Of a stretch of DNA of 64,000 nt, positions 1 to 13,474 are shown in pieces. Below the pieces are notes generated by a model. It was not told the DNA's origin. It saw nothing but the letters and a program-made list of their open reading frames with translations, and searched no databases. Position numbers and translations under genes: made by a program. Numbering within the stretch: position 1 is the stretch's first letter; each line of letters begins with the position of its first letter. This DNA is from Cruorifilaria tuberocauda (taxonomy: Eukaryota; Nematoda; Chromadorea; Rhabditida; Onchocercidae), in contig JABVXU010000062.1 in assembly GCA_013365365.1 (NCBI GenBank), forward strand, positions 1 through 64,000. Direction: 5' to 3'.

Positions 1-1
1 G

Positions 2-1548
2 CGGGCAATTGCCGTAATGAATAACGACGGTGATTTCGCTATCGTTAAAGGAAAGTGGGTTGGTTTCAGCCGTAAAGTTCAAGGTGACAAAGAACAAAAA
101 TCGAAACCTGGAAATCCTGGAAAATTGCAGGTATATTAAAGTCTTATTTTGTGAGACTGAGAGAGGAAAAATAAGGACGTATTGTCTCGTATTTAAATTT
201 CAAAATAGATTATTTGAAGGTGGATGCATTCAACTTGCTAAAAAATACAGTACAAAAATTCGAAATCCCGGGTCCCGAAGGAAGTACATTCTTCGTTATA
301 GGAGGTATGCGCGATAATTTTGAGTATTATTTGAATAAAACAAATTATTTGATTAATTTTTCCCAATTATCAGGATTACATTTTTAAATAATTTCGGAAG
401 TGACGCGTATATCATCATATTAAATTTTGAAAATTTGAAATGCAATTGAATTGTTTCAGAAGCACAAGCACGTCTTCCAAGCAAAAGAATACAATGTCGA
501 TCAATTCAAACTGCCGAACATCTCGCTTGTGTTTTTAGTGTCGCAACTTTATTCGTACTTTGTAATCCTGATAAAGTAATATTTTTAATTCTTAATTTGT
601 TACTTATTCATGCGCTTTATTTTTCTTTACACAAGTCTTTTTGAGTTTTATTTTTTAAACTTTCTTCTGGATTTGATTGATTGGTAGAGATGAACTAAGC
701 ATTTGTTATATTACTACACTGATGATAATGACCAAACAAATGAAATATAACATTTCCTGCTTGTGGGTTCATTTTGTCAAGTATTAATTAAATCGATATA
801 ATATATAATCAATAGTGGTGAAAGGAGAGGAGAGAATTGAAGCATATGATAAGTGATTAGAAGCGATCAGCAATTAGGCGACACGCTGGCAGGAAATATC
901 GATTAGAGTGTATGCATGAGTTCTATTTTTTAATGGTAAATATATTTTAGGTTCGTTCACGTAGTGATACAAACAGTATTGCACATCAGTGTCATAAGTG
1001 GCCCTTAACTGTAGCTTGTGGTTATGGTAAAGCATTGCCAACCAAAAGGCATGTCAATTCATATCAAGAAACTAACGGAGATTTGAGTATGACAGCTGCA
1101 ATGATTGCTGTTTGCGCAGGAAGTTGTGATGACGGTGCATGTGGGGCGTGCGGCGCTTGTGGTTAGTTGAAATTTCCTCTAAATTTTTTTTATTGGAATT
1201 AGAAATACTTTTGTTTTTTTTACTTTTTTTGGAATTCTTATTTTTCATATTTATCGCCGTTTCTGATTCCTTAAACACTGTTCCTTAAATTTTATTTTTA
1301 CTCTGTATTCGATATTTATACATTTCTAAATCGTTTATACTGATTTCGAAGTAAACAATTTATCTTTCAGGAAGTTTTAATCTCTCCTCCTATTCCAAAT
1401 GATTAAAAGTCTTAAAATTTGTAAGAGATGCTGCTTTTTCACGGTAAATCGGCAGTACTCAGTATTCAAGTATTTCTTAGGTGCTTGCGGTGCATGTGGC
1501 GGCTGCGGTGGTTGTGGTGGTTGTGGTGGATGTGGTGGTTGCGGATAA
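2..1548 (+). CDS. Unrecognised protein with Cys/Gly-repeat C-terminal tail (5' partial)
   Basis: Five exons join in one frame: 2-130, 220-304, 460-575, 951-1161 and 1481-1548 (TAA 1546-1548). The phases agree at every junction (0, 1, 0, 1). The 5' end lies outside the window. About 180 residues are visible. The middle part carries scattered Cys and His. The C-terminus is a run of Gly-Ala-Cys and then Gly-Gly-Cys triplets after a CDDGAC start, about 30 residues with Cys at every third position. The tail spans the last intron, so the repeat is split between two exons. Reading through that intron meets TAG at once, directly after a Gly codon, so an unspliced transcript still makes a clean, shorter tail. 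Regular Cys spacing suggests metal binding or cross-linking, but that is inference. I do not recognise the family. The second exon uses a weak acceptor (TTTGAAG). Confidence 0.7.
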
Positions 1549-4131
1549 CATTATGAGAAAACAGAAATGAATATTTTGGGAGTTCACAATTCAACACTAT
1601 TGCAATTAGTATAGTTCTATTATTTCTTCACTTTCGAATATTTTGGATGGGCTGAAAATTTTTAAATTATAAATTCGATTCATTTTTGTCGGTTATTATT
1701 TAGGAGTGATTTTAATGATCAATATCATTAATACGAAACATGATAACAAAACAAAATTTCTGAGAAAATTCTAAACAACAATCTTTGGAAGTGAGAAGTC
1801 AAATCTTTGTTTTCAGTCTAGTTAAGATGATGAATGTCATCGTGTCTTTAGAACAACCAGCCATCTGTTTTGATGCCTAATTAATCATTCTCAATTTAGT
1901 TTGCTTTTTTGAACGGATCGCACCTTGATTGCATCATTTAGAATTTTTTCATTAAAAAATTCCAAACTCTTCGAAGACAAAAATGCGCTGACTACTCTTC
2001 ATACGCGTTACTATAATATTACCAATACCGTTTATTTGTTAATTGAATTTTGCTTTTCAGCATGATCGTTGTAAGACTCAAAAATTAGTCCTTTCTTCTT
2101 CAATTTACATTGAATTATCAACAGTAAACAGTCCGTGATATTCACGTTGGATTTTTTTCTTTTGATTACATATTTATCACGTTTATGTTTTATATTAATT
2201 GTTTCGTTTCATCATGAATCGTAATTAGTATTGTTATTCAAATTTCTTTTGTTCTCGTGGAATTTATTTATTTAATTGTTGGAGTACATTTCATTAACTT
2301 CACCACTCTTTCATTCCATAAAACTGGATCCGGGTAGTTCACTGCAGGAAGGAAAGTAGCTAAGCATGAGAGAATATGATATATTACAGAAGATAAGCGC
2401 TGTTATATTTTTGGACCACTTGCTTATATAAAATGATCACGGTAGTAATGAGATAGAGATTTACGACTAAATTAGGATTACTTTTGTCATCAAATCAACA
2501 GAATTAGTTGTATCTTTACCAGAAAAAACGCATACAATAGATGGCTAAAGGCTAGAAGATGAATAAGTTCCTCTTGTTTGAGAATAATAATTTCCATTCT
2601 ATAAATTACCCTCATGTTTTTGAGACAGTTAAACTTATCAAAATAACTACTTATAAAAATAACTACTAAGTGTGTAAGATACAATCACTTTGAAATTTAT
2701 AGAAATATGAGAAAAACACATAGCGATTAAAATGTTACATAGGATACTATCAGAATATAAATAAAAGCTAAAATAAATACTTCTATTCTCATCATTTTGA
2801 AATAATCGCTCAGACTGTCAAAAATCAGAGCTTCAATGAAATTTACTATCAATTTGATTTGTGTCTAACTATGGTAATGTATAATATTTGCAAACTGCAA
2901 TGAAAAATATCAAAATTGTAAGTGGAGGAAAAGAACTTTTGTTATCTTATTCAATAACTAAAAGAAGACTAACATAGAATACCCACCGAACTGCAAAAGA
3001 AACATTTGTGATACGATGAAGAAAAACAATGGCGTTTCATGCATCATTGTAGAGATTACAGATGGTAGAACTGAGAGAATGAAGAGAAAACTCTTTATGA
3101 AAAAATGTTTGCATGATAGTCTAAGAGACTATCATTTTCTTCTTTCATGGCAAAAATAAATTTAGGCAATCGATCAAAAAGAATGAAGTGAAAATTTAGT
3201 AACATATGCTAGTAGTACTATGGATCAGCATGTAACCTATGATAAGCTACAAATTTCTAAATTATGGCAATGAAGACGAAGATGATTTGACATTTGCTTC
3301 AAAGCTAATAAAATCATTATTGCTTCTTTGAGCACATTCATGGAAAACAAGGCTTTCGGAAACAGAAAAAGATTGAATACAAACAGAACTTGACACTTGT
3401 CATCTCGTAGGATTTCAACTGCGAATGTAAACTATATGAACTTAAAAATTTAGGTCTAGACTGCATAGAATATGTTTGAGAAATGGTAAGAATCGATGTA
3501 ATAACGAATACTTGTAATATAACCAATAAATTCCTCAAACACAACGGAACGGTGAAAAACAATAACTCTGCCTATTTCCTACAGAATCGACCTCTATAAT
3601 TTAACCGTCATATTTTGCTTCTTTTCAAAGTTTTCAAGAACATTTACGATGTATCATGCCTATGTACCCGCCATTTATTCATTATAACACGGATAGGAGG
3701 ACAGATGTAGAGTTAAAGCAGAAAGCGCCTTATATACTCATAAACGGTTTTTTGCTTTTGCTAATCGAAGCGAATACAGGAATAAAAGAAACAAACAACT
3801 GCTCATTGGTGCATGGACTATTTTATTTAGTCATACGACCTTATTTCCACAGACTTATGCCCACACCCACACGAAACAGAAATATTTTTTCTCATTTAGT
3901 CTTCTGCTTCCAATCTGAAAGCGGAAAAAAGGCTTGCTGAAACAATTTCGAAAAATGAGTAAGTGGCAATCCATTAAACTTGAATTAATTTCACTTCACT
4001 AAATTTAACATCCAAAATGAAAGGATAGAAATAATAGGGAAATTGGTTTTTTCATCCAGAAAGTTTATTGCACGACAAGACATTAATGGATATTTTTTGC
4101 TTTACTATAAAGATAAAGAGAAAAATGGAAC
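1549..4131. other. Intergenic, AT-rich; no supported gene
   Basis: Between the end of the Cys/Gly-tail gene and the 3' end of the Ig gene on the other strand, the only open frames are short and show no splice-consistent continuation. Part of 3500-4130 may hold the cytoplasmic-tail exon(s) of the Ig gene, because several acceptor-like sites occur there on the minus strand (near 3950, 3930 and 3770), but none can be chosen with confidence. Confidence 0.5.
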
Positions 4132-5940
4132 TTACAGTTTCTGCCCATTAAGTTTCGTCCTGCACTCACCGAATACGATAACAATCACAAGTAAAAAGAC
4201 AATAATCATAATTACTAGTAGTGGCCATAACCATGCTAATTCACCTAAATAATATATTACATTTTAATACATAACCAACTTAAACAATTATATTGTTCGC
4301 AATATAATTCTGAGGTCTTACTTTTAACTCGCAATACTCTGGCCAACACTACTTGATGTGCTTCTGTACGACCATTGGCGATATATTCATTTGTTGCCGT
4401 ACATTCATATATACCTTTATCACTATTTCTCGTATCATCAATCAATATTCTCCCATCACTTTTGATATTTACACGATCATCTTTTTTAGCTAATTAATAG
4501 ATAAGAATAATACCATAGTGAAATTAAACAAGCGGTATTGTTGAAGTGTGCTCAATAGAAGTGATAATTATAAACTTTATATAACCGTTCGCAGATTCTA
4601 TCCTTTTAGCGCCTCGGCCTAAATTCTGCAGCAAAACTACCGTCGTGAAAGTATTGCCAATATAAAAAATGTTAATTTGAAAGAATTCGCTTCTCAATTA
4701 GACCAAAAGAAATGGATTTGGAAGTGAAGCATTTAAGGATTTTTTACAAAAACAATTTCTGATTGTTAGAGAAAAAAAAGCAGAATACTTACTAAATTCT
4801 TTCCCATCCTTTGTCCAAGAAAATCGAGGTTTAGGGAAAGCAATCACTGGACAAGTAATTTCAGCTGATGAACCTCGAATAACTGTAACACCGTTAGCAT
4901 CGAATGAAAACGGATCGTTTTTTCGTGGCTCGAAATGTCCGATATTTGCTAGGACCACAGGACGAACTAAATAAAAAAGCAATAAAAAAGATTTGAAAAA
5001 AATTCCGAGTCTATGTTAAATTATTAAAACCATTAATAATATTTGAAATACTTCATGATCTTAAGGAAACTCTTTGGTGAAAAGATCGGACTTCTGATAG
5101 TCAAATTGCTTCATCTGACTTACTTTCTCTTCCTATCCATAATTAAACTGAATTTTCCGAGTGAAATAAAGAAATTCTAAATAAAAATCGAATGAAGTTT
5201 GCTGTAACTTGATGATCATTGTAAGTTGTGAGATTAAAACTTTCAATTTTCAATAAAAAAACACCGAACACTTGATGATTGCCACTGACACTCAATCCTT
5301 TAGTTGTCATCAACCGGCACGCATAATTACCAGAATCAGCAACATCAGCTAGACCGAAATGATGATAAGCGCGTTTATGGTCATCGCTTATGTCTGCTTT
5401 AAGCATCATACCATCCCGTTTTCGCACAAACACCGCCGATTTGATTTGTGCTATTGCGCCTCGATCTTCCGCCTAAAAATATTTCTGAGGGTTCAGTAAT
5501 ACTTCAACACCGACTCCTCCCTAAGACAGGTAGGCATTTACTGTTAAAGATAATTAAATGTGCCTCAACATGTTGTATTGCGTTATTCTATATTGAATTT
5601 TCACTAGGTTTTCAAGTTTTTATGGGACAATCAACGATTAGCAATATATTCCACTTTGAAAGTATACTAATTCATTTTTCCGAAAGCTATTAGATTCCAT
5701 ATTCGAATAACTATAAATTTGCATATAAAATTATGAGGAAGAGCAAACCTGACACCACAAAGTAACATTTTCTTGTGAACGAAGCGGGTTATGAGTTGAA
5801 GTTCGAGCAGATGAGACAACAATGACAGAATGTGGATTACCTTTTACTTGGATTGCTTGAGAAAATCGTTGCATAAATAACACAAATACCTGTACAATGA
5901 TTAATGATAATTTGGTGTGCAGGGACACATTCGACCACAT
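4132..5940 (-). CDS. Two-Ig-domain single-pass membrane protein, basigin/neuroplastin-like
   Basis: Exons 5749-5940, 5265-5472, 4793-4966, 4322-4489 and 4170-4244; after the first intron every junction is phase 1, usual for Ig-superfamily genes. The product begins with an N-terminal hydrophobic signal stretch (about residues 10-30). The first Ig domain has an NVT glycosylation site and Cys63/Cys116, the latter in a DSGNYAC motif. The second Ig domain has Cys172, Trp184 and Cys221, the last in DKGIYEC. A transmembrane helix follows at about 252-272 and opens with WLWPLL, resembling the WPFLGI entry of basigin, neuroplastin and embigin, which chaperone monocarboxylate transporters and Ca2+ pumps. 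The usual Glu inside that helix is replaced by a hydrophobic residue. The 3' end is uncertain. Reading on past a GTGAGT donor at 4168-4169 gives a short basic tail and TAA at 4132-4134; a spliced tail further down is equally possible. Membrane Ig protein is firm; the basigin assignment is tentative. Confidence 0.75.
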
Positions 5941-5961
5941 CCTTTTTTGAAATAGCTTTCT

Positions 5962-5974
5962 CTGAAAAATGATA
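5962..5974 (-). other. Probable trans-splice acceptor of the Ig gene
   Basis: On the minus strand a T-rich TTTTTCAG ends at 5962, 22 bases upstream of the ATG at 5940, with no candidate upstream exon. This is the layout of a spliced-leader addition site in nematodes. Confidence 0.45.
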
Positions 5975-7338
5975 AAATTACACAGTTTTAATTTGATCAG
6001 ACTGATACTTCAGAAATATTTAATAAATGAAATTATGCAAGAAGAAAAAAAAATAATTGAACAGAGAAGATTTCAACACAAAGCATACTACATCATGGCA
6101 TGCAATGTTAAGTTTTATAAAAAATAAAAATGCTAATGTGGAATAAAAAAATATGCAAATATAATTTGTAAAAAAACAAATTTCAAACAACTTAAACTTT
6201 TCATTGCTTTAATGAAATACCGTGTTCAACACTAAGTATGAGAGGATAGTTTTAGATTTGATGCAGTGAAACTTTTCCAGCTCATGATTAGCTATGAAAT
6301 GATTCTGAAATGACTCTTTTTGGATGAAATAAATTCGCATGTCATGAAGAATGTAACCAACTGTGAATATAATTCTTAATATCCTTAAGCTAAAAAATCA
6401 AACTAAATCAAGAGAAACCAGATTGATAGCGGTGATCAGGAAAAAACATGTGCCTGAGAATAGGCTTCTTATCAAGAAACAGATAACGAAAATAGGAAAT
6501 GTATGAATATAATGATTTGGTTTCGAATAAAAAAATTGATGATGGATTTGATGCGATCAGTGAATGAATGAGAGCACAGCAACTGAGGAATAAACCTGAG
6601 GTAGTGATGAAATTAGCGAAATCAAAAATCATTCATACGAATTCTTTTTTATAGGAAAAGTTAATCAAATATTGTTACAGCTTGTAACGTTCTTATTGTA
6701 GTCATATGACTTTTAAATCCTCTTATAATAATTCAGGAGTGAAATTAATAAAAGGGTCATAGTAAATGGAGAAAGAGTAATGGGAAACAATTAACTCACA
6801 GATGGGTTAACTAATGATCAGTCTTATTAATGAGTATTAAACATTCCTGATAGCCCTGCATTTATAAGCTATTTAGACTGAGATTAAATACAGTACAGTT
6901 AGCAGCAAATAATGATGGCACAACGGTAGTGAAATGATGAAATAAATTCCTGATCCGGCAAAAATGATATTTTGAAAGGAAAAAAGAGAAGTGATAAGTT
7001 GAGAGATGACGATTAATGGTTGGTTAATTGGAGGGGAAAGTACCATTCTTCAGGCTCGACAATAAATGAACTACTTGTTGGGACAAGAAACCATTCTGTG
7101 ACATGCATATGTGAGCTTGGATTGACTGCTGCAAAAGTTGAAGTGTTAATTGACGACCTAATACACCATCAACTTGTCTTCTCCCTCTTCTCTAATGTCC
7201 AGTTAGCTGTTAGCCACTCCTCTGGTCACATATTCACCTTCCTCTTTCCCTCATTCCATCACTCTCTTCGCTCCTCTCCAGCCAAATCGTTTAAACATAT
7301 GCTAATATATACACATACATATTTATGTATACATGCAA

Positions 7339-7382
<44 letters not shown>

Positions 7383-10300
7383 ACAGATACAAAAAAACGA
7401 GTGGCATTACGGAGGGAAACGCTCGTATTGATTAGAGTTTTGCAAAGCGAGCGTTAAATTTAGAATTAGCTAAGGAATGAGGAAAGAGATTTGACTTGTC
7501 ACTGTAGAATAAGGAGATTGTGTCAACGGAATGTATTAGTAAATGATGCATGAATGAGGAAGAATAATTAGCATTTGTTTATTTGAATATATTGATTGAT
7601 CATAGCGTGACGATCGGTTTCCATGGGCGGAATTGTCGCGTTTTGTTGCAGAATGATGGGAAGAAGTGGGATATAGACTGAGATGTTGCTTTAGCAAATT
7701 TCATAGATTCAGCAAAAACTATCAGAACATTGTTCAACTTGAGCGCTCTCTAATTCACCACTGTCGATTTAGCGGAAGCTGAAATTTGACACCTTTAAAA
7801 TAAGTACTCTTATCATCTTCAAAGAAGAGACTCTTGAAATAATCAGAGCAACAAGACGAGTGAATCATAAGTATTTGTTAGAATCTGAATGTTTCTTTTA
7901 TTACGGAAAATTTTATCAATGGCCGAGAAGAAAGATGGAAGATTCTGGAAGGAAGCGTTAATCATACTTAAGCAAATCAAATAATTGAGCCAATTTATTT
8001 AAAATTGAGAATGAGAAATATATGAAAAATGATTGATTAACGAAAGTTATTCAAATATTTACCTTTGATAATGTTTTTTACAGGCAATTATTTCAATCTT
8101 GACTTGAAATGATTACTTTTGCGGAAGTACATCTAAACCATCAAAAAATTTTCATTTTTCAATAATATTGCAATTGAAACCAATTTATGACTAATTTCAG
8201 TTTAGTTGTTCAAAAACACTTAATCCAAAATTATTCATTCATTCATTCAAAGGACAAATATGTAGGCGTATTATACATTTTTTGAGACCTTTTCCTCCTT
8301 ACACATTACGTTCATCTTAATTGAATCAATTTATCGAATAATAGAGAAATATTTAGTTCGTCTACTGACACAGACATATACGATTCACTGCTTAAGACTG
8401 CAAACCATTTTAACGAGAGATGTAAATAATCTATAATGTAATCATAACTGTATCCAATTTTACCATTCTATAAACGGATCAGCTGATCAGTTGTATATTT
8501 AAGAATTGAATTTTCTGAAAAAAAAATTCTTTTTTTTTCCTACTAAGAATTTCTCCTACTGAGTCGCTCAAAAGACGATAGAATTGTTGAATAACTATTT
8601 TTGTTTATAAAATTCTGTTAATATGAAGACAACATTGTTATCAACTGATTTCTTTTTTTAAACACATCGAACAACATCGAATAAGAAAATAACCTCAGAT
8701 GGTTTTTTTGTTTTAGAAAATGAAAATAATATTGTTGGATTATAAGAAAACAAGGCAATGCAGTTAAATTTCTTTCTCAAAATTGTGCCTAACTGATGAA
8801 TCCTCTCACATTTTAATACATTTCATAACTCAGTTTAATCAGGTATCTATAAATTAATTCATTGCAGGTAGTTTTCAGTAAGTCAGACTGAAATTTTGTT
8901 GCGCTTTATATATTGCAAAATTTTGCAGTTTTCTTACATTTAATTGAAAATATTCAAATAGAATCGAAAGAATATGACTAAATTAGTAAACAATGACTGT
9001 CAAGTCGCCGTTTAAAAATTATAAAAAATTTTTGGAATCATTTCTTACCTTTGAAACAATGAAAGACAAATTATCGTTTGGGAATTATTTCGTTTGAAAA
9101 GTTTTAATTCAGTTTTGCAGGCCTAAAATTATGATCTAATCTCAGGCATTCGAAAAAAACTATGTTCATTCATCAACTTAAATTTGTTATTGTTAAAAAA
9201 CAGTAACACAAATTACTGGAAAGCATAAATTGTACTTCAATTTTCTATAATGAAACAAACTTCTGATAAGGAATCAGTAGAAAGTATTTCGAAGACACAG
9301 CTGTGATCAAGAACAGAAATTAGATTTTAAAAATAATTGGTTGTTTCATCAATTTTTTTTTCACAGCTATTAAGTCTATCGTTTAGCTAAAACCTTTTTG
9401 ATATGAATTGAAGCTAAAAGAATTTTAAAATTGAAATTTTCAGGAGAGAATTTTCATTTTTATAGATTTGAACTTCATTTTTTCGTTTATTGAAATTAAT
9501 TTTCTTTCATTTGTGAAAGAAAATTCCTGTCTTCATGATGCAATCAAAAGAAGTAAGCAAAAGGAATTTCAGATGTTATCGACACACTTCGCCGTTCCAT
9601 TGAATATCAGTCGAGAGGTATATGAGATGGCCAAAATTACCAATTAATTTTATAAAAGTAACTAGAGAAATTGATTGTTAAGAAAGACCTATACTATTAG
9701 ACTGATCATTTGCGCTTATCAGATAGTTACGAATTATTGATGGCCAAACTGATCGAAAATTGAAAGTGATGGAATGAGAGATAACGGAGGAGATTAGCTT
9801 GAGGAGCAGCTGGTTCGTATAAGTGACTAACAGAGATGAAAGGACGGAAGTAGAAACATTTCTCATCTATTTACTCCGTCACTCTTCAGGAATACTTCTT
9901 TCACATTATTCGTTCCCACGAAAAATGCAGTTGGAACAGTAACGATTTTTGTTAAGAAGGCATTGGATTTGATAAGACGAATATAAAATGATTATTTAAG
10001 TCATATCATTCATTTATATTTCAAGGAGACGTATATAACTTCTCTTATTGCATGTCTCACATTTTCCAATTAAGGCCAAAAAAATTTGGGCAAAATCCCA
10101 CACTGTTTTACAGTTTGACTCGATGAAAGATTGAATAAGACAAAGCAAAGCAGAATGTAGACGTAATTTTGATGACAGTTTCGTAAGAGCTGAGTTTAAT
10201 GTTCAGAGTTAGAGTGAAGGACATTAGGGCCCGGTACTAGAAGAGTTGAGCAATTTAATCGTTTAGCCAATTACAATCTGTTTCACTTTTTGTCAGCTGT

Positions 10301-13300
10301 TTCAATCATTTTCATTTCAAAGATATTGAAAACAAGCTGTGTTGAATTTGATAACATGTTCTGGAGAAGTGAATTCTTGGTGCACTTAAAATAAAAAAAG
10401 ATGGCCACTTCTCTTTTGTCTCAAAATTAAGCTCTTCTGAAGTTTATTCGTTCACTTTCGGTAAGTTTTTTAATTTCAATTGAATCTTTATTATAAAAAT
10501 AATATAAGCACAATGTAAAAAGTTTATTCATGAAATTTTTAGAATTATTTAACCTAAAAGATTTCTGAAAATTTTAATGGAAATAAATCGAGAAAAAACA
10601 GTAAAATGAGTTGAAAAGAAGCGAATAAGATATTGAATCAATAATCATATTCAATCGGTACATGGAAAAATATTACAGTAATGCGAGCAAGCATATTTAA
10701 TAAATTGTTTTGCACTGAATCAGCTTCAACATGCAAAAGAGTAGATTATAATTGTTCATAAGATCTTTATGATTAATAAAAACTTTTGAACTTTGATATC
10801 TTATGAGAACAGTACATATCAAAAAGAAAAAACAATATGCTCAAATATTGTAGACGTTTGTTTATTTGTTTACAGCATTTAGGAAAAAGCTTGGAAAGTA
10901 CAAATCACAAAATACGCATTATTTATTCAAAACATCAATTCTGTGCATAAAGTAATGAGACTCTTTTACGAAAGAGCTACATAGCTGATTTCGAACTTCG
11001 AGACTTCCAGGAATAATCATTACAAATTGAAAATTCGTGTTAGAGACGAAAAGTTTCACTTAAACTTTCACTTTTTTCACTTAAAACCTGATTCATTAGA
11101 TAAGGTTTCACAATATCAATTAGTATTTTATGTTTTTCAGAAATTCAACCAATTCAAAGAATTCAAAACAAAGGAAAAAACTACGAGCTATCACGAAGAT
11201 CTCTTCTTAAAATAGCAAAAAAATCCAAACATTGACAAACAAACATTTAGGACAAAATGTGTTGAATTTGAAGAATGATAAATCAAAAAATCTAAACTTT
11301 CAAAGAGTGAAACGATGCACTTGTTTTTAAAAATGTTTTTAACTTTCGTTTTGAAAATTCACTCACAATCGATTTATTATTAAAAAAATGCAAATAGTGA
11401 AAAGCAGAGAAATTTGAAAATGTAAAAAAAATTTCATGTCACATATGCTACATAAATAATGGAAGAAGTATGATCTCAATTTTAGCAAGATGTTCAAAAG
11501 CCTACCAGTAAAATCAGAGAGATAATAATTATGCGAGCATAATGCTTGTTAAGATCGTAGCTTGGCTTTAACTGCACCATGTTTCAGATTCAACTTAATG
11601 TTTAGAACAAAAATTTTTCTTCACGAAAATTGAATGATAACCAATCCAAATGAATATGATCGCATAATTATTTGCCCATTAATATATTTTCTTGTGTTTT
11701 TATACTCTTTAAATAACTTCAGAAGTATATAAATCATTACAATTAGAAAGTATGAAATATTAATTATCCGCAAAAACTTAACCGAGAATATTGTTTAAAT
11801 AAACTTTGGATGCTAAAAACTAAAAACTTTGTGCTGCGTGTATTTATATGAGATGCATACTACATTTAAAAGGAGTCATTTTAACGAAATTAGAAAAAAA
11901 AAATACATTTCTGGAAGTTAGATATTGACTGGAAATTACCATAAAACGGGAAACAAAAAATATATAAGCTTAAACATCAGTAACTAATTGCAGTTTGTCA
12001 AAATTTATCAAACAATATACAGTTCTAATTATTAGATCATTTTTTAAAATCCTGAAAACTTTTAACAGGCTTCAGATGTAAAGCAAAATTTACTGTCGCA
12101 ATAGTATTGTAGCAGTAAATTCTTGCATAAATGAAACACAGCGATATATCTCTCTACTTCACATTTCAATTATTACAAGTAAATTCATTATCACTTAATT
12201 ATCATAGCAATGCACGCAAACAACCGTTAAAACATAAAGGATGAAGTGATTAGAATTAAAAGTTAAGTGGAGAAAAGTAATTGAAATTAAAATCTACATA
12301 AAAAGAAACACTTCAGATTTTGAAAAAAAATTTTTTTAAAAACTTTCATTTCCTTCAAAAATTTTTTGAATTATTTTTGGATTTTCTTTTAAAGAAAAAG
12401 AGTTATCTCCTCTCAACAGAGAATAACACCAGAAAATTTTCAAAGAAGTTTATAATAATTACCCATAATAAACTGAGAGAGTGTTAAGAAAGTAATAATA
12501 CATACAATTTACTGGTATAGAGATGAACATAGTATAATTCGGTATCTCCCGGGAACACCGATAATTCATAATTTCCATACATGCAAAAAAAAAGAAACTG
12601 CAAATAAATACGAGAGAACATGCATAATATGGATTTAAAATGGCAGGCAGGTAGAATTTCATGAAAGGATATGAATTATATGTATACAGATACACTACAG
12701 TACTATAAACAACTGCTAAGATTCATAATTAATTACAAATCTATACAAATTTGGAACGAGCATTACAACTGTTGGAGATATGGGCCCAAATTTAAGGCAT
12801 TATATTATTTTATTTAGATTATTAAAGATAAGCAAAATAATTTGTGAATAACGAACTGCTGATTATTTCGATATGGACTAAGATGAAAATTTTGCGACAT
12901 CTCTGCTAATACAATTTAATCTTCAAACAGGATCTTGGTTCCAAGTAAAAAGTTCAAAAATATAAAAAATTTTCGATATATGAGAAAGTGAGAATAAATG
13001 GCTGAGATGACAGACAATTCTAGAAAGCTTCAATCGCATCATTATTATGGGATAAAAACTTATCGATTATTCGTTGGAAAAATTCATTTCAATTAAACTA
13101 TCAGAAGAAAGGGAAACATTTAGAATCCTCCAACAGTTGTGAATTGCACAGTTTACTAAGAAATATACCTGAATATATTTATAATACACACAATAAAAAA
13201 AGTGTTGACTGATAAGGTATAACTATCAAGTGAGGCGTTTCAGAAGATGCTGTACAGGAGGACGACAAAATGCAACGTGAGAATTGTTTCAATGCTGATT

Positions 13301-13474
13301 TTTGAATCCAACAGTTGAAGTGGTTGAGTATAATCTTTCTACGGTGAATTTTGTTGAGCGATTGGAAAAAGTAGTTATGAGTGAGATGATCATCTGACGC
13401 AAATTGAAATGAAACAAGAACCTATCCTTTTTTTTTCTTTTTTGTTGATCATTTCTTCAAAATCGTACTAAAAC
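5975..13474. other. Long AT-rich intergenic tract, no supported gene
   Basis: About 7.5 kb upstream of the Ig gene and downstream of the LIR-protein gene. Every open frame on either strand is short, and none shows a splice-consistent chain or recognisable motif. The only distinct element is the AC microsatellite at 7343-7376. The tract may contain the promoter of the Ig gene. Confidence 0.5.
7343..7376. repeat. (AC)17 microsatellite
   Basis: A perfect dinucleotide repeat of 17 AC units, flanked by further CATA-rich sequence. It creates an artificial Thr/His-rich open frame across 7020-7457 that should not be taken as a gene. Confidence 0.95.

Noticed and set aside
1072..1278. Minus-strand Lys/Ser/Asn-rich frame
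   Set aside because: Antisense to the supported exon 951-1161 of the Cys/Gly-tail gene and to its following intron.
7020..7457. 145-codon open frame
   Set aside because: It runs through the AC microsatellite, which gives a Thr/His repeat. It has no start context, domain or splice continuation.
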